A stretch of 64,000 bases of DNA from Tubulanus polymorphus (Eukaryota; Nemertea; Palaeonemertea; Tubulaniformes; Tubulanidae), in NCBI RefSeq assembly GCF_964204645.1, contig NC_134031.1, forward strand, positions 16,117,307-16,181,306. Reading direction: 5' to 3'. Shown piece by piece: positions 11,401 through 22,261 of the stretch (positions are counted from its first letter, which is position 1; every line of letters starts with the position of its first letter). The notes beneath the pieces were generated by a model, which saw nothing but the letters and a program-made list of their open reading frames with translations, was not told where the DNA came from and searched no databases. The position numbers and the translations under genes are program-made.

Positions 11401-13284
11401 AGATTGCTATTGGATTCTGAGCAGATAAAGTCAGGAAAAACAATATGCAAGTCGGGGAATCGTCAGGGGAAAAGTCAAATTAAAGTGGCCAGTCAGATTG
11501 TTTTGAAAACTCCCAACTGTGAATTTTGTTACTATCGATTACTTATTCATTATACAGGGTTTGAATATATTCTACCAGTGTCGGGATTCTTTTGTAAGTT
11601 GTGCACGAAGTTCTATCACACTGAAAGTGCCGCCAAGAAAAACCACGCGCGTTCGAAACCTCATCAAGAGAAACTACTGGTAAATCAGAATCAGCGAATC
11701 AAACATTTTGCAAATGTATTTGAATTTAGAGTGAGTAGTACGTTGTTTTAATTGTTTTATAGGCGGCTCGGGAAGAAATTGCCAAAGCCAAACTGGAAAA
11801 GGGCAAAAAAGAGAAAGAGGAACGCGAGAAAAGGGAACAAGAAGAAAAGCAGAAGAAAGAAGCAGAAGAAAAGAAAGAAGTCAAGCCCGAAGAGAATAAA
11901 GTATGGATTGGAAAAGTTTGACTCAACTGGATCTAGCTCCACGTCGATTCCTTACTGAAATGAGAAACGGTTGTTCGTTTGTTTTCAGGTTGACGGAGAA
12001 AAAGCCGATGACGAGAAAACCACTGAAGTGAAAGACGAAGAAATGACCGAATCGGAAGCCGTTGTCAAAGTCGAGGAGACGGCTACTACGGAAGAAAATG
12101 AGGACAGTTCGGCAACTGAAGCGAAAACAGAAATTAAAACAGATGAGTGTATGTATTCGATACAAATACTTCGATAAGTCAGGGTGGCCACTTATCTGGA
12201 TATCAGGGGAATTTTCTTAAAGAAAGTTAGGGAATAGTCAGGGAATTTTGTAAATAAGCTGAGAATCAGGAAAAGTAAGGGAAATTAGTTAAGACAGCTT
12301 AATCACAAGTAAAATCAAAGTTTCCGTATATGTCTTACATATTTGACTGCGTTAATTGATTGGATTCTTAGCAGATCAAAGCGGAATATGACGTGCATGT
12401 CGGGGAATAGTCAGGGAAAAAGCAAGTCAAATTTAAGTTGCCATCCTGTCAGCTATTCAGAAGAAGTAGATTGTTCTTCTTTTAATTCATACCATGTATG
12501 TGAGATTGCAGCAATCTCTATTCCAGCGGCAGCAGTGGAAACAGTCGAGAACGAATCGGAAGAAACCCCGGTCACATCTACAGCTGATGAGACGAAGATG
12601 GACGCGGAAATAAAAATTCGACCGGAGTTTAACGACGAAACCGATGAGAAGTGCGACGAAAACAGCGATAAAGAGGTCGAAGAGGAGATCATTGATGCTG
12701 ATGAGGATACAGAGGAACTGATTGTTCAGGTAAATGTAGGTTGATATCCAGCTAAACAAACCTGATTTAATAGTTTCGAATTAATTTTGATTGGGTACAT
12801 GAATTGGGTACTGGCTACTAATTCCACCTGAAAGTGCCAGGCTCGCTAGTGTAACGCTTCTTCAGGTCAATTAAGATTTAAGAAAAGAATTTCTCAAATT
12901 CTTTGGACAACGAATGAAAAGCCCGCAATATAATGAAAAACTAGAGATGAGAATTTGACAGCCTAATTCAGTGGGCCATTTCCTGAACTATGGAACCCAC
13001 AGAATTAGGCCGAAATGTCAAATTTTCATCTAAGTCTCATGAATTCTATGATTAATCAGAGTTTATCTAGTTAGCTAATTTTTGGATTTGAAAACTGAAA
13101 ATTATTGAAAATCAACTGATTTTGATCGAGCATGTCCGATATCTTTGCGTCGCGATCTGAACGGGATAGGGACGGTGTATCAGTGCCCTAATTTGTAAAC
13201 GTCGTCGTTTATTTCCAGGAATGTGAAGACGAATTGTTGGACGACGATTTGCTCGATATCGACGATACTCAAATCGAATCGTAA
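5485..13284 (+). CDS. Matrin-type zinc-finger nuclear protein (CIZ1/matrin-3/ZNF638-like)
   Basis: Exons: 5485-5629, 6415-6545, 7050-7503, 8321-8364, 9051-9110, 9388-9497, 9881-9959, 10074-10301, 10919-11180, 11558-11679, 11763-11900, 11989-12148, 12527-12729 and 13219-13284. They encode about 733 residues. The order is a Met/Gln-rich N terminus, an Arg/Ser/Gly- and His-rich region (residues 93-243), a first finger C-x2-C-x10-H-x5-H (about 317-341), an acidic stretch followed by DDLVVMDEVGE (about 380-410), an RS/His-rich exon (418-504), and a matrin-type finger C-x2-C-x13-H-x6-H preceded by GFEYILPVSGFFC (505-545). A Lys/Glu coiled coil and a very acidic tail complete it. This arrangement matches nuclear-matrix RNA/DNA-binding proteins of the CIZ1/matrin-3 group; the exact orthologue is unclear. 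A 30-nt microexon ending near 6016 may also be used, since it keeps the frame. A role in RNA processing is inferred. Confidence 0.85.
6762..6897. repeat. Inverted-repeat element in zinc-finger gene intron
   Basis: The ends CCGGTTTCATAGTC and GACTATGGAACC are inverted relatives, and the inner part repeats AGACTGGTCTTGAGTTG-like words. It resembles the element at 17532-17878 in word content. Confidence 0.4.
8591..8800. mobile_element. MITE with 18-bp terminal inverted repeats in intron
   Basis: AAAGGGGAACTGCAGTGA at 8591-8608 is repeated inverted at 8783-8800. It is 210 bp long, non-coding, and lies in the intron between exons 8321-8364 and 9051-9110. Confidence 0.75.
9530..9800 (+). repeat. 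Dispersed repeat family A (GGTGGCCACTTA/CAGGGAAATT type)
   Basis: A degenerate copy rich in GGGAAAACAGGGA-like words. Better copies begin CAGGGTGGCCACTTA at 11289 and 12179. The family recurs in both orientations across the window. Confidence 0.5.
10330..10865 (+). mobile_element. Dispersed element family C with nested family B MITE
   Basis: It starts CAGGGTCTCGTTGATTC and ends AAGGACCCTG. Relatives with the same order of internal words lie at 19000-19423 (inverted), 29940-30388 and 39348-39693. Here the copy is split by a family B MITE at 10607-10747. The CAGGGTCC/GGACCCTG ends suggest a DNA-transposon MITE. Confidence 0.65.
10607..10747. mobile_element. Family B MITE (GGGTCATTCATTTATTACGT ends), nested
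   Basis: Near-perfect inverted ends: GGGATCATTCATTTATTACG and the complement of GGGGTCATTCATTTTATTAC. About 140 bp with a pyrimidine-rich centre. Other copies are at 14641-14797, 35028-35424, 38963-39115 and a short one at 55142-55223. It sits inside the family C copy. Confidence 0.75.
11289..11490 (+). repeat. Dispersed repeat family A
   Basis: It begins CAGGGTGGCCACTTACCTG, followed by repeated AATCAGGGAAA words. It lies in an intron of the zinc-finger gene. Confidence 0.6.
12179..12440 (+). repeat. Dispersed repeat family A
   Basis: It begins CAGGGTGGCCACTTATCTGG and shares several internal words with the copy at 11289. It is intronic. Confidence 0.6.
12898..13055. repeat. Dispersed inverted-repeat family E
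   Basis: GAGAATTTGACAGCCTAATTC is mirrored by GAATTAGGCCGAAATGTCAAATTTTC. A second copy at 16750-17030 is interrupted by another element. Confidence 0.6.
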
Positions 13285-14091
13285 AAACGTAACCTACTTA
13301 ACTTAAAACATAGTAAAGCACAATTTAGGTGTAGTGAAATTTGCGGATGTATATAAGACAATAGTTGTATAATACCAGGGGTATCCAGTTTCTCGGGATT
13401 GTTGCTCAAATTTATGTTCGTTGTAAATAGAAGCAAATTTCCGTTCAGCGGATTTTTATCAAAAATAGAAATGTATGTAAATAGATATATATGGAAATAT
13501 TTGATTGAATAAGTTGCAGATGAGATGTATATTTCGACATTGTGTTTGTCAGTTGATCAGGGGACGTCGTAGTCTTAACGAATGATATGATGATAAATTT
13601 CTCTTGTAAATAATCAATTTTAAGCTGCAGACAAATTGTGTTGCATTTAAAATGAAATAGTAATCACACCTCGCCTCAACAATCCATTAGCTAATTATTA
13701 TGAGCGGATTTGTAATCCGTATTGTATATAACGAAATCTCTTTGGTAACCGGTCTGAACGCTATAAGATTGTGTGTATAAGTTTAATGATTGCCATGTAT
13801 TTTTTTGTCAGATTAGATTATTCATGTATTGTGCCAGTGAGACCTTGAACATCTCTATAGTGTGGGGGTTTACTGCAAAACCATCAAACACATAACAGTC
13901 ATATAGACACATTTGACCTTAGGCAATTTATTGGAAGAATACTAAATTATCTTCTTGTTTTCTGTAAGTTTAAGTATTTCATCAGGACCAATAATAGCCG
14001 ATTATTCTGCTGTCTCTCGCGTTTAATTTATAAACTTATATGTAATCTCGATAAGATCTGTAGAAAAATATGTTGCAGTAAAAATCCTCAC

Positions 14092-14097
14092 AATAAA
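14092..14097 (+). terminator. Candidate polyadenylation signal AATAAA
   Basis: This AATAAA lies about 0.8 kb after the stop of the matrin-type zinc-finger gene, in AT-rich 3' UTR-like DNA. Confidence 0.45.
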
Positions 14098-14279
14098 CAT
14101 TTCATATGAAAAATATCTTCAGTTTTGACTTGAGTGATGGCTTGGCAAATGGGAATTGGATTTGGTTCACTAGTTCAACTCCGGTTTCGTTGTGTCCTCC
14201 GAGGATTCATATTCATAAGAGGAATGCACGATTATCTGAGACTTCATATCAACAAGGCTAACGTCATTTCAGCCCTCTA

Positions 14280-14639
14280 AAGCCTAGCGCACATCGACAC
14301 TGCGATTGGAGACAACTAGTTGCAAGGCAGTTTTCGGCGCATGAGAGGAACTGGCTGGATACGATCAGTTGCTTGAATGTGTCGATTTGAGCGAGCTTAC
14401 GATTGGTAAGCGTCGATCGATCTCCAGTTCCAGCCAGTTGCCCATGTTCTACTTTTGAGCAACTGGTTGTACTCAATCGCAGTCATATCTGTCGATGTGC
14501 GCGCTCTGGATCTCGACGATCGACACACGCCATGTAGTTGCTGCTACTGACCGGTTGTAACTAGATTTCGATGTGCGCGGGGTTATCGTTCGGTAGCAAC
14601 TAGTTGTCTCCAATCGCAGTGTCGATGTGCGCTAGGCTT
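14280..14639. mobile_element. 360-bp element with perfect 44-bp terminal inverted repeats
   Basis: 14280-14323 and 14596-14639 are exact inverse copies; the outer end reads AAGCCTAGCGCACATCGACA. The interior repeats shorter words from the ends, such as TCGATGTGCGCG and GATCTCCAGTTCCAG. It is non-coding. Confidence 0.85.
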
Positions 14640-14640
14640 A

Positions 14641-14797
14641 AGGGATCATACATTTATTATGTACGCATAAAATTAGAATTTTCCAACCCCCCTCCCCCTG
14701 TACGCAGAATCGGCCATATTTTCATATACATTAAGCATTACAGTATGCAATTGCGCTGACCCCTCCCCTAATGCCTACGTAATAAATGAATAATCCC
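14641..14797. mobile_element. Family B MITE
   Basis: It has the same ends and internal order as the copy at 10607, including CATATACATTAAGCATTACA. It abuts the 44-bp inverted-repeat element directly. Confidence 0.7.
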
Positions 14798-15304
14798 AGA
14801 GCTATACATGAAATCAGGAGCCATTTTTTAAAAATATCGAAGACAAGTTCACCGCGTTTTGCCTCGAGTCAAAGGAAAGTTTTATTTTCTAGCAATCTTA
14901 TGTACATTGTCATGTGTTTCAGTAATGGAATGTTGACATTATGACATAATAGAATTCTATTTCAAGATAGTTAAATTAGAAAGATTAGCTTAACTAAAAA
15001 TATGAATCGACCAACATCTCAAGTAGATACATCGAATTAAGTACCTAACATATGATTTAGGACATTTTTCATAAAATTGGGACTTTTCAAACATCCATAC
15101 AATTTACTTTTTTATTTCATTAAAAAACAATCAAGACAAACATAATAGTAAAACGGTGTAATAAATAAGTCGATTAGAATATCGTGTATGCTTGAGTATA
15201 AGACAATCTTATCAAAATTTACAAATTACCGGTATATATATGTGAAGAAATATATTTTTGATCTGCAATTGGACCTAATCTGCTACTTCACGCGCATATC
15301 ATTC

Positions 15305-18300
15305 TCAATGCGGCGTTATTTTGAATCGTGATTTGATGTTTCGATCTTCATCCGAATACGGATACCACGTGATGTAATTCGTGCTCCACGCATTGTTGTA
15401 GATATTATACGCCACTCCGGTTACGTTTGAAATCGGACGCATATCTATAGGCAGAGCGTTCTGCGACATTTTCGACGTTATGGGCGAAACGAGAATCAAG
15501 TCAGAAGACGTGATTCTCAATCCGTGAGAAGAATCTCCGTAATAGAAACCTTTATCGCTTCCTATGATAAAGAAATATAAATTTCAGTAAGAAATTTCTC
15601 AAAACGTGATTAAGGACTGTTCAAATGCAAATACCACCAATTTTTACAAAGAAGTGATTTTTCTACCCTTCCCTCCTCAAAATACATACATTTTGAATAC
15701 TATCTTACTTAGATTATAACAGAATTTGCTTAATTTAGATTTTTTAATTGGACGAAATATTTGGTCCATTTAACCTGGAACCGTGTAAACTATGATTCAA
15801 AATTCGGATTTTACTTATTTCAGAGAAATCTGGGCAGTCCCTATTCATCAGAATTAAGCAAGTTCTATTTACTTCTAAAATGCATAGAAACATTACAGTA
15901 GAATTTGCTTAATTCAAATTTTTCAATCGGACGAAATATTTGGTCTATTCAGCCTGTAACCATGTAAACTATTATTCACAATTCGGATTTTACTTAATTC
16001 GGAGAAATCCCTAGTCACCAGAATTAAGCGAGTTCTACTTTACTTAGTCGGATAAAATGTATAGAAACATCAAAAGAACACAAGGATGTATATCGACATA
16101 CCGTGTTGATGTTGACTTCCGTTCATCATGACGTTTGCCATATCTATCGGTAATCCAAGCTTGTACAACGTCCACTTAAAACGAGGTTGAGGACGGGGCT
16201 TAAACACTACCCACAATGCTTCGGCCAATCTTGTCGTCGTTTTGTCCATCGTAAGATACTCGACTTCAACATCTGTTTAACAAATACTCGGATTAAATGA
16301 ACTGCGAGAATCATTTCAATACAAGGTCCTTACAGGTCAGGGAATCAAAATTTTCCAGATATTTTCCTGATTATTGTCCAAAACTTTTCTGATTGAATCA
16401 TTAGATACTCTCTCAGTGGGGATTGATTCTTATCAAGAGGTTCCATGTGCCACCCTGATCACCAGCAATCCACAATACCCTGATTTCCTGGACCTGTCAG
16501 AACTGTGTCAAAAGCTACCGGTATATTAATCTTGTATGATTCTTACCATTGTTGACAACTTTGTATTTAATCCACAAATGGTTCGGGGCTCCGTACCAGA
16601 AATGTGGCCACTCTTCGTCGGGTATGGCTCTCACTATTACATCACATGAGGTTTCTGGTGAAACAAAATGCGAAACATTAGTAAATAACATCCGATGATA
16701 GTTGGTTACAAAAGGAATCAGAATTAAACAAGCGATTGTCAGATATTAACGAAGTAAAAATCCACAATATAACGAAAAACTAAATGAGAATTTGACGGCT
16801 CAATTCTATTAGCCATTTCCTATGGAACCCACAGAATTGAACCATGGGCCAGTTGCTCAAAGGTTGGTTTGAGTTAACCAGTGGATAGTTGACATAGTGA
16901 CAATTAAAAGTTCTTTGTTACTATGGTATCTATCCACTGGTTATCTTCAACCAACTTTTGAGCAACTGACCCCATAACGTCAAATTCTCATCTAGTTTTT
17001 CATAAAATTGTGCGTCTTCACTTCATCGGAATTAAAGTCTAGACTTACGCGTGTTCATATAAGCATCGGTAACGTGAATCATCCAATCTCTACTTTCTGG
17101 ATGAGCTAACGTCTTATCGGAGTTCACTTTACCGAATGGAATTCCGTGAAGAAGCGGATAGTAGTTGAAATTATCGGCCATTATCCTAAAATCGGTTTGA
17201 TTGTAGGTCGTATACACGAACTTAGCTAACGGATATTCCTCAGATGCCCATTCAACCTGGAAATCGAAATACAGGCGAATCTCATTACAAACAAACTTCA
17301 TTGCGCTAAAATATCTCATCGAACATGACTAATTTTCTCACGCGATTATTAGGTGTATAAAGTCTATTGATGGCACCGTCTTTACCAATACTAAATATGA
17401 TACCACTTTTACATTTCATATTCGAAACATCGGCAACTCTAGCGTAATCTACACGGATAAATATAGAAAATGCTTTTATTGATCGTGCTTATTCAACGTG
17501 AAACCTGGGAATCTCTACGTGGGCACTCCAGGGGCCAGTTGCGCTGTCGAGGCTTATAATTTAAGACCAGCTCGGTTCTGACTGGAAGTCTGATATTTAA
17601 TCTCAGTATTTAGAGCTAACAAGTAAAAGCCCGCATTCGATGTTTAACAACTGTATTTCTTAATTACTGTAATTCATTATTATATGATTTTGGTTTCTTT
17701 GATGATGGAGTTTAGAACTCCGAAACTGTCAGACAATAAACGCTTTATTATCAATCAACTGTGGGTTTTTTACTTGTCAACTTGGTTCTATAGCCCAACT
17801 AACCAACCAACTTTAAAGACAAGTCTTAAGATTGAAATCCATATTTGGAGTTAATTCACGACAGTGCAACTGGCCTCCAGCAGTTTTTTTTTTCAAATAA
17901 GGAGCATAAGAATTCATAAGCAGTCAGGATTACATAAAATCATACCAGTTAAATCTGGAGCTGAAGCCTTCGTTTTGTAGATTTCATCTTTGATGTAAGG
18001 ATAAACGGGATGGGCCTGCAGTATATCGACTCCGAAGTTGAAACATTCTCGTTGACCATGCCAAGTTTTCTCAACCATTTGATATATTTTGGCTGAAATA
18101 AGATCATTCGAATCCTCGTAAAAATTCATCGCTCAACGTTTCTTAAGAGTAGAATATCGTAAATATTTGCAGACATACTTACTCGTTCTGACCTTCTCAA
18201 ACTGCTGATTGCTCCAGTTGACCAAGTCTGAAACTCCACCCGAACCCCATGTGTGTTCCATCGGTTTAATCAAAAACCTCATAGCATTGACAATAACCGG

Positions 18301-21300
18301 ATCATCCATCGAGCACATTCCTAAAATCACAAATGTTTCAAATCCATTAATTTTCAAGTACAGCAGTCTCTTAATCACTTTAAACAAGATTTTCATTGAA
18401 ATCACAGGGGCTAGTCACAATCAAGCGGGGGTCTAAAATAAATGCTAAAGCATCCTAAGAACCACCTAGGCTATTACGAATAAGAAATAGGTGGTAACTA
18501 CGAAAGCTACCACCCCAAGCTTAATAATAATAATGATATATTTCCTTATATAGCACATATCTATACAACAATCGATGCGCTTCACAATATAGGCCTAAAA
18601 CACAGTACAGAGAAATTGTTAAAATGACCAAGTATACATGCATAATAAAACAATACAGAGGTTTTTTTTTAAAAAAAACATTCATTTTAAAAAATGAAAC
18701 AGAAGCCTCAGAGTCAATTTCTTTTTGATTTCACAATCAAGTCTCACCTGATTGTACACATTGCTCCATCACTCTCATTACGGCGCAATATTCAGCTGTT
18801 TTGCGAGGATCTGATGAAATACCAGTTATCCAAACGTCGCCGATTTCTTCGGTCGCAATAGGCAACAACGATTTGTACGGAGCCAACGCTGCAAAGAAAT
18901 CGCCCATGGTTGACGCAACGATTTTCGCGTTTGGAAATTCTGCACGCAAAATCTCGTGGTACCCCAAAATCTCCTGAAATAACAAAAGTTGAGAAGTTTC
19001 AGGGATCTACAGATCAGTCATTCCAGGATAAAAGGAGTTTTCAAGTTTTAAAGGAGAAAATTTCAAGGTGAGTCAACATTACTTTAATTCATATCCCAAT
19101 TACTGTAGATTCCTCCAAAATCAGTACTGTTTATCTCAGTGAACCACTAATTCAGTGGTTTTGTAAGCAATCTTTTATCCTTTACGCTAGGTCTACCTAA
19201 ACTCAGTTTCTAATTCTGTAACCGCCTAATTGGGTAAAAAGATGTATCGATTCAGGGGAAGTCCATTTTACAACTACAAACACAAATTTTTAATTGCCTA
19301 TTTCTAACAATTTTAAGGAGTTTCAGGCATTTTGTTCGAATCAAAGGTGTATCAAGCAATTCAAAGGCATTCTCCATTTTCAATGAGTTTTTAAGGAATC
19401 AAGGAGTCGTACTAGGGACCCTGTATTTTTAGAACCCGAAAATATGTTCAAATGCATCGATGAAATCGCTCTATGATCTCATAAACTCACAGCCACACTC
19501 CCTGGTGGTCCACTGTTGTCCGTTCTAAAGGCAAAACAGAGAGCTTCAGGAAAACCATCGACCCAGTGACAATCATCCACTGATAACCCAGAAGGCGCAG
19601 CGGGATAAGGTCCAGGATTATTTGGATAACCACCTACAAATGAAAGCAGATAAGAATGAAAAAACTTTAATAGAACAATAGCTAATTTCACACTATTCTT
19701 TAGTGAAAAGCAGTTTTTATTAAATAATGTATATGTAACTGTTTGAGAAATGCTCTATTGCCTTTGGTCTTAAGTTATCTGGAGACTTTTTCCGGAATCC
19801 CTACATGTATTTCTATTTGCTTACCTTTGTGAATGACCGCTAATATTTCAGCACCGTTGTACCTCCAGATAAATGGAGTCGGTCCTGCGAAGTCGGTCGG
19901 CGGAGAACCGGGATTTATACCGATCGAAATAGCTTGAATATCGCTCTTTACCAGGTATGGAATGACCGCTTTCGTCGTACCTGAACCAAAAACGATACGC
20001 AGATTTTAAAATCAAATCAAAACTTCTCTCGGAAATTCTTGGGAAAAACTTCTTAGAGGCAAACACTACCTGGGACATCGCGTTGACTGACGGCGCGTGC
20101 TTTCCTACGAATTCCGAACCGGTCGTCCAAACGTCTGCTGACGTTCAAAGCCGATTCCACGAATAAACCATTACCATTCTCAAACTGCATATTCATCGGG
20201 CCGGCGTGCCAGGTAATAGCACCCTCTCTGATCGCATTCTCAAAGCTTTTCACCTGCGTCGCATTTGGGCACTGTAGAAACATTATAAAACGCTAATTTT
20301 CAGAATATAAGAATCAATCAGCAGTAATTAAAACGACAACCCAAATAAAATGGTGTTAGCTAAATCAAGCATAAATTGTAGTTTCACTTATGCCCTCATC
20401 CACAAATGCACTGGAGCCCTGCAGCAGATTGTGGCTGGGTTGGGTTTAGCGTCGCTCAAGGTCCTTGTCATGAAAAAAATTATGACAAGCCCCTGTGTGG
20501 GTATGAGCCTCATCTTTTGTTTATGACATGCTAACTATCAAGCAGTGCGTGGCAATCGAGGATTCCACTTATGGCAGGTGAGGATCCACCAGGTGCGCTA
20601 GTGGTTACTCGGTTACCGCGCTGCAATTTCTTCGACATCTGCATTAAATTCGAATCAACTTTTCTCATCGACCAATCAATTTTCAGTAAAACTATACCAT
20701 ACACTCATTGGGGACGCCTATTTTTTGATGATGACTTGTTTTACAAAATTTCCATTTGGGAGCCAAAAAGTCCAGTTGAAAGTTCATTGATAATGAACTA
20801 ATTTTCACTACGTATAAATGAGTGTATTATTACGCTATCTGGTGTGCGCCGGTACCCCATTATTCTAAGAAGCATGATGGTGGATTATACCTTTATATCA
20901 ATTCCTGATATGGTCAGATCTTTCGGGCAGTCTAAATATAAACTGACGAGCCATGGGTGAGTGGTGTAAGTGAATTTCTCCACGTAACCTTGTTTTATCA
21001 AGAGATCGTGAGTGCTGATCGCGCGAGGAAAGTAGACGGAGAAATAACCGTTGACTACTTCGAGCAGGTATCCGAATCCACCAGGAATCCAATAACCAAC
21101 ATCTGAAATCAAGGATAGCAAATTATACACATAATCTGGCAATTGTCAAGGAATTTTTATGATCGAATTATGAAGCTATTCTCTTCTTACCTAAGTGGTT
21201 CATGTAGATCAAATGGACTTTCGTTACATGGTTGTGAAGTTGTTGCTGGTTTGAATCAACCTAAAAAATTTGAAATTTGATTACATTATCCAAACAATTA

Positions 21301-21805
21301 TCAGTCCCCACTAGATTTTAATGATCTAATTAGAAACATTTCTGTAGAATATGAATTTGATATGAGTAATTACGACATTAAATGAAAACGGCAACCCAAA
21401 TAAAATGGTGTTAGCTAAACCAAGGTATTAATTGTACAGTTTCACTTAAGCCCACATCTACGAATGCACTGGAGCCCTGCGGCAGATTTTGGCTGGGTTG
21501 GGTTTAGTGTCGCCCAAGGTCCTTGCCATGTGGGAATGAGCCCCATCCATCTTTTGTTTAGAGGTGCCAAACTAGAAGACCATTCTTGCCCTTGTTTGTG
21601 TGTTGGTTACCAATCTCCACAAAAATGTCAGTCAGGTCAAAAAGTTGCAATAATCTTTTTTTAGTTCGTTCTTCTTCCTCTGGGGATTTTTGGGTACCCC
21701 TGGTCCCTGTCTCAAATAATAATCAAAGATTGCAGCGTTTACCTGAGAAAAACAGAACAAAACGACAAAAATTTGGACAAGAATCTGTTTGTTGGTTCCT
21801 GCCAT
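15305..21805 (-). CDS. DUF5054 / GH38-like glycoside hydrolase-type protein, predicted secreted
   Basis: Exons: 21743-21805, 21191-21260, 20891-21102, 20070-20271, 19825-19980, 19491-19633, 18748-18973, 18183-18320, 17946-18092, 17342-17448, 17049-17256, 16547-16654, 16102-16272 and 15305-15561. All phases close, giving 735 residues. Exon 1 encodes a signal-peptide-like hydrophobic start (ILVQIFVVLFCFSQ). Next come NHLDVGYWIPGGFGY, with an H-x-D pair like the metal ligands of GH38 alpha-mannosidases, ITWHAGPMNM, SIGINPGSPPTDF, GGYPNNPGPYPAAPSG, and the DUF5054-like blocks EEIGDVWITGISSDP and MEHTWGSGG. I recognise the whole as a DUF5054-type protein, a family with a GH38-like N-terminal barrel. 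The substrate is unknown; action on extracellular or lysosomal glycans is inferred. Introns carry several repeats. The upstream side is occupied by the foldback-like element. Confidence 0.85.
15716..16045. repeat. Tandem pair of ~150-bp inverted-repeat elements in intron
   Basis: Two direct copies, 15716-15865 and 15893-16045, share GGACGAAATATTTGGTC and GTGTAAACTATGATTC. Each copy begins AGAATTTGCTTAATT and ends with the inverse AGAATTAAGCRAGTTCT. Confidence 0.65.
16335..16512 (-). repeat. Dispersed repeat family A, inverted copy
   Basis: It ends with GTGCCACCCTGA, the complement of the usual TCAGGGTGGC start, and contains TTTTCCTGATT-like words. It is intronic. Confidence 0.5.
16750..17030. 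repeat. Family E copy split by a family D element
   Basis: It carries the same words as 12898-13055 (CAATATAACGAAAAACTA, GAGAATTTGACGGC, ACGTCAAATTCTCATC). Bases 16853-16976 are a foreign inverted-repeat insertion. Confidence 0.65.
16853..16976. mobile_element. Family D MITE (GGCCAGTTGCTCAAA ends)
   Basis: The ends GGGCCAGTTGCTCAAAGGTT and the complement of GGGGTCAGTTGCTCAAAAGT are inverted. About 124 bp, largely self-complementary. Relatives are at 31432-31562 and 36003-36232. Confidence 0.7.
17532..17878. mobile_element. Inverted-repeat element, ~347 bp
   Basis: The ends GGGGCCAGTTGCGCTGTCG and CGACAGTGCAACTGGCCTCC are inverted. The inner arms (ACTTTAAAGACAAGTCTTAA) are also partly palindromic. 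It lies in an intron of the DUF5054 gene. Confidence 0.65.
19000..19423 (-). mobile_element. Family C element, inverted copy
   Basis: It starts CAGGGATCTACAGATCAGTC and ends TAGGGACCCTG, with the complement of the internal words seen at 29940 and 39348. It is intronic. Confidence 0.6.
20329..20480 (+). repeat. Family F repeat, copy 1
   Basis: It shares ACCCAAATAAAATGGTGTTA, GCACTGGAGCCCTGC and GGCTGGGTTGGGTTTAG with 21384-21530, in the same orientation. Both copies lie in introns of the same gene. Confidence 0.6.
21384..21530 (+). repeat. Family F repeat, copy 2
   Basis: Same words and order as copy 1 at 20329, roughly 85-90% alike by eye. It lies in the first intron of the DUF5054 gene. 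Confidence 0.6.
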
Positions 21806-22261
21806 TTTCTGAGATCATATGATTTTATAATGATAACATAAACATTGCGCAATGCACAGGAAGTTCACCACACGACCTTGACTCTTATTTCGGTGACACC
21901 TATCCACATTTTGACATTTACTTCCTGATTGTGGAAATACTGCATATGAGTTAAACTGCAGCGTCCCGTGAGAGGACCCGGGCCTGTGACGGGACATGGG
22001 TCCTCTCACGGGACAAATGTAGAATTCTTACATGAAACGTCGATTCCAATGCTAGCGGTTTCGAGTCCCAATATTCTTATGTATTCTGCCTATAACGATT
22101 ATGAATAAATAAATTCAACTATCGATTGTAATTATTACATTTTCCATTTTGATTTCATTTATAAATACATAAAGGCCTACCGAAAAATTCTAATTTACTG
22201 CAGGGCCAGGGGGACAATAGGGGATGTGAATGCACGTTTTTCACGCAGGATTTTACAACGG

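Larger units (their letters stand above)
13285..15304. other. 3' UTR of zinc-finger gene and intergenic DNA
   Basis: The AT-rich stretch after the stop at 13284 runs to a polyadenylation signal at 14092. Two adjacent inverted-repeat elements follow (14280-14639, 14641-14797), then the presumed 3' UTR of the minus-strand hydrolase gene. No further gene is seen. Confidence 0.6.
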
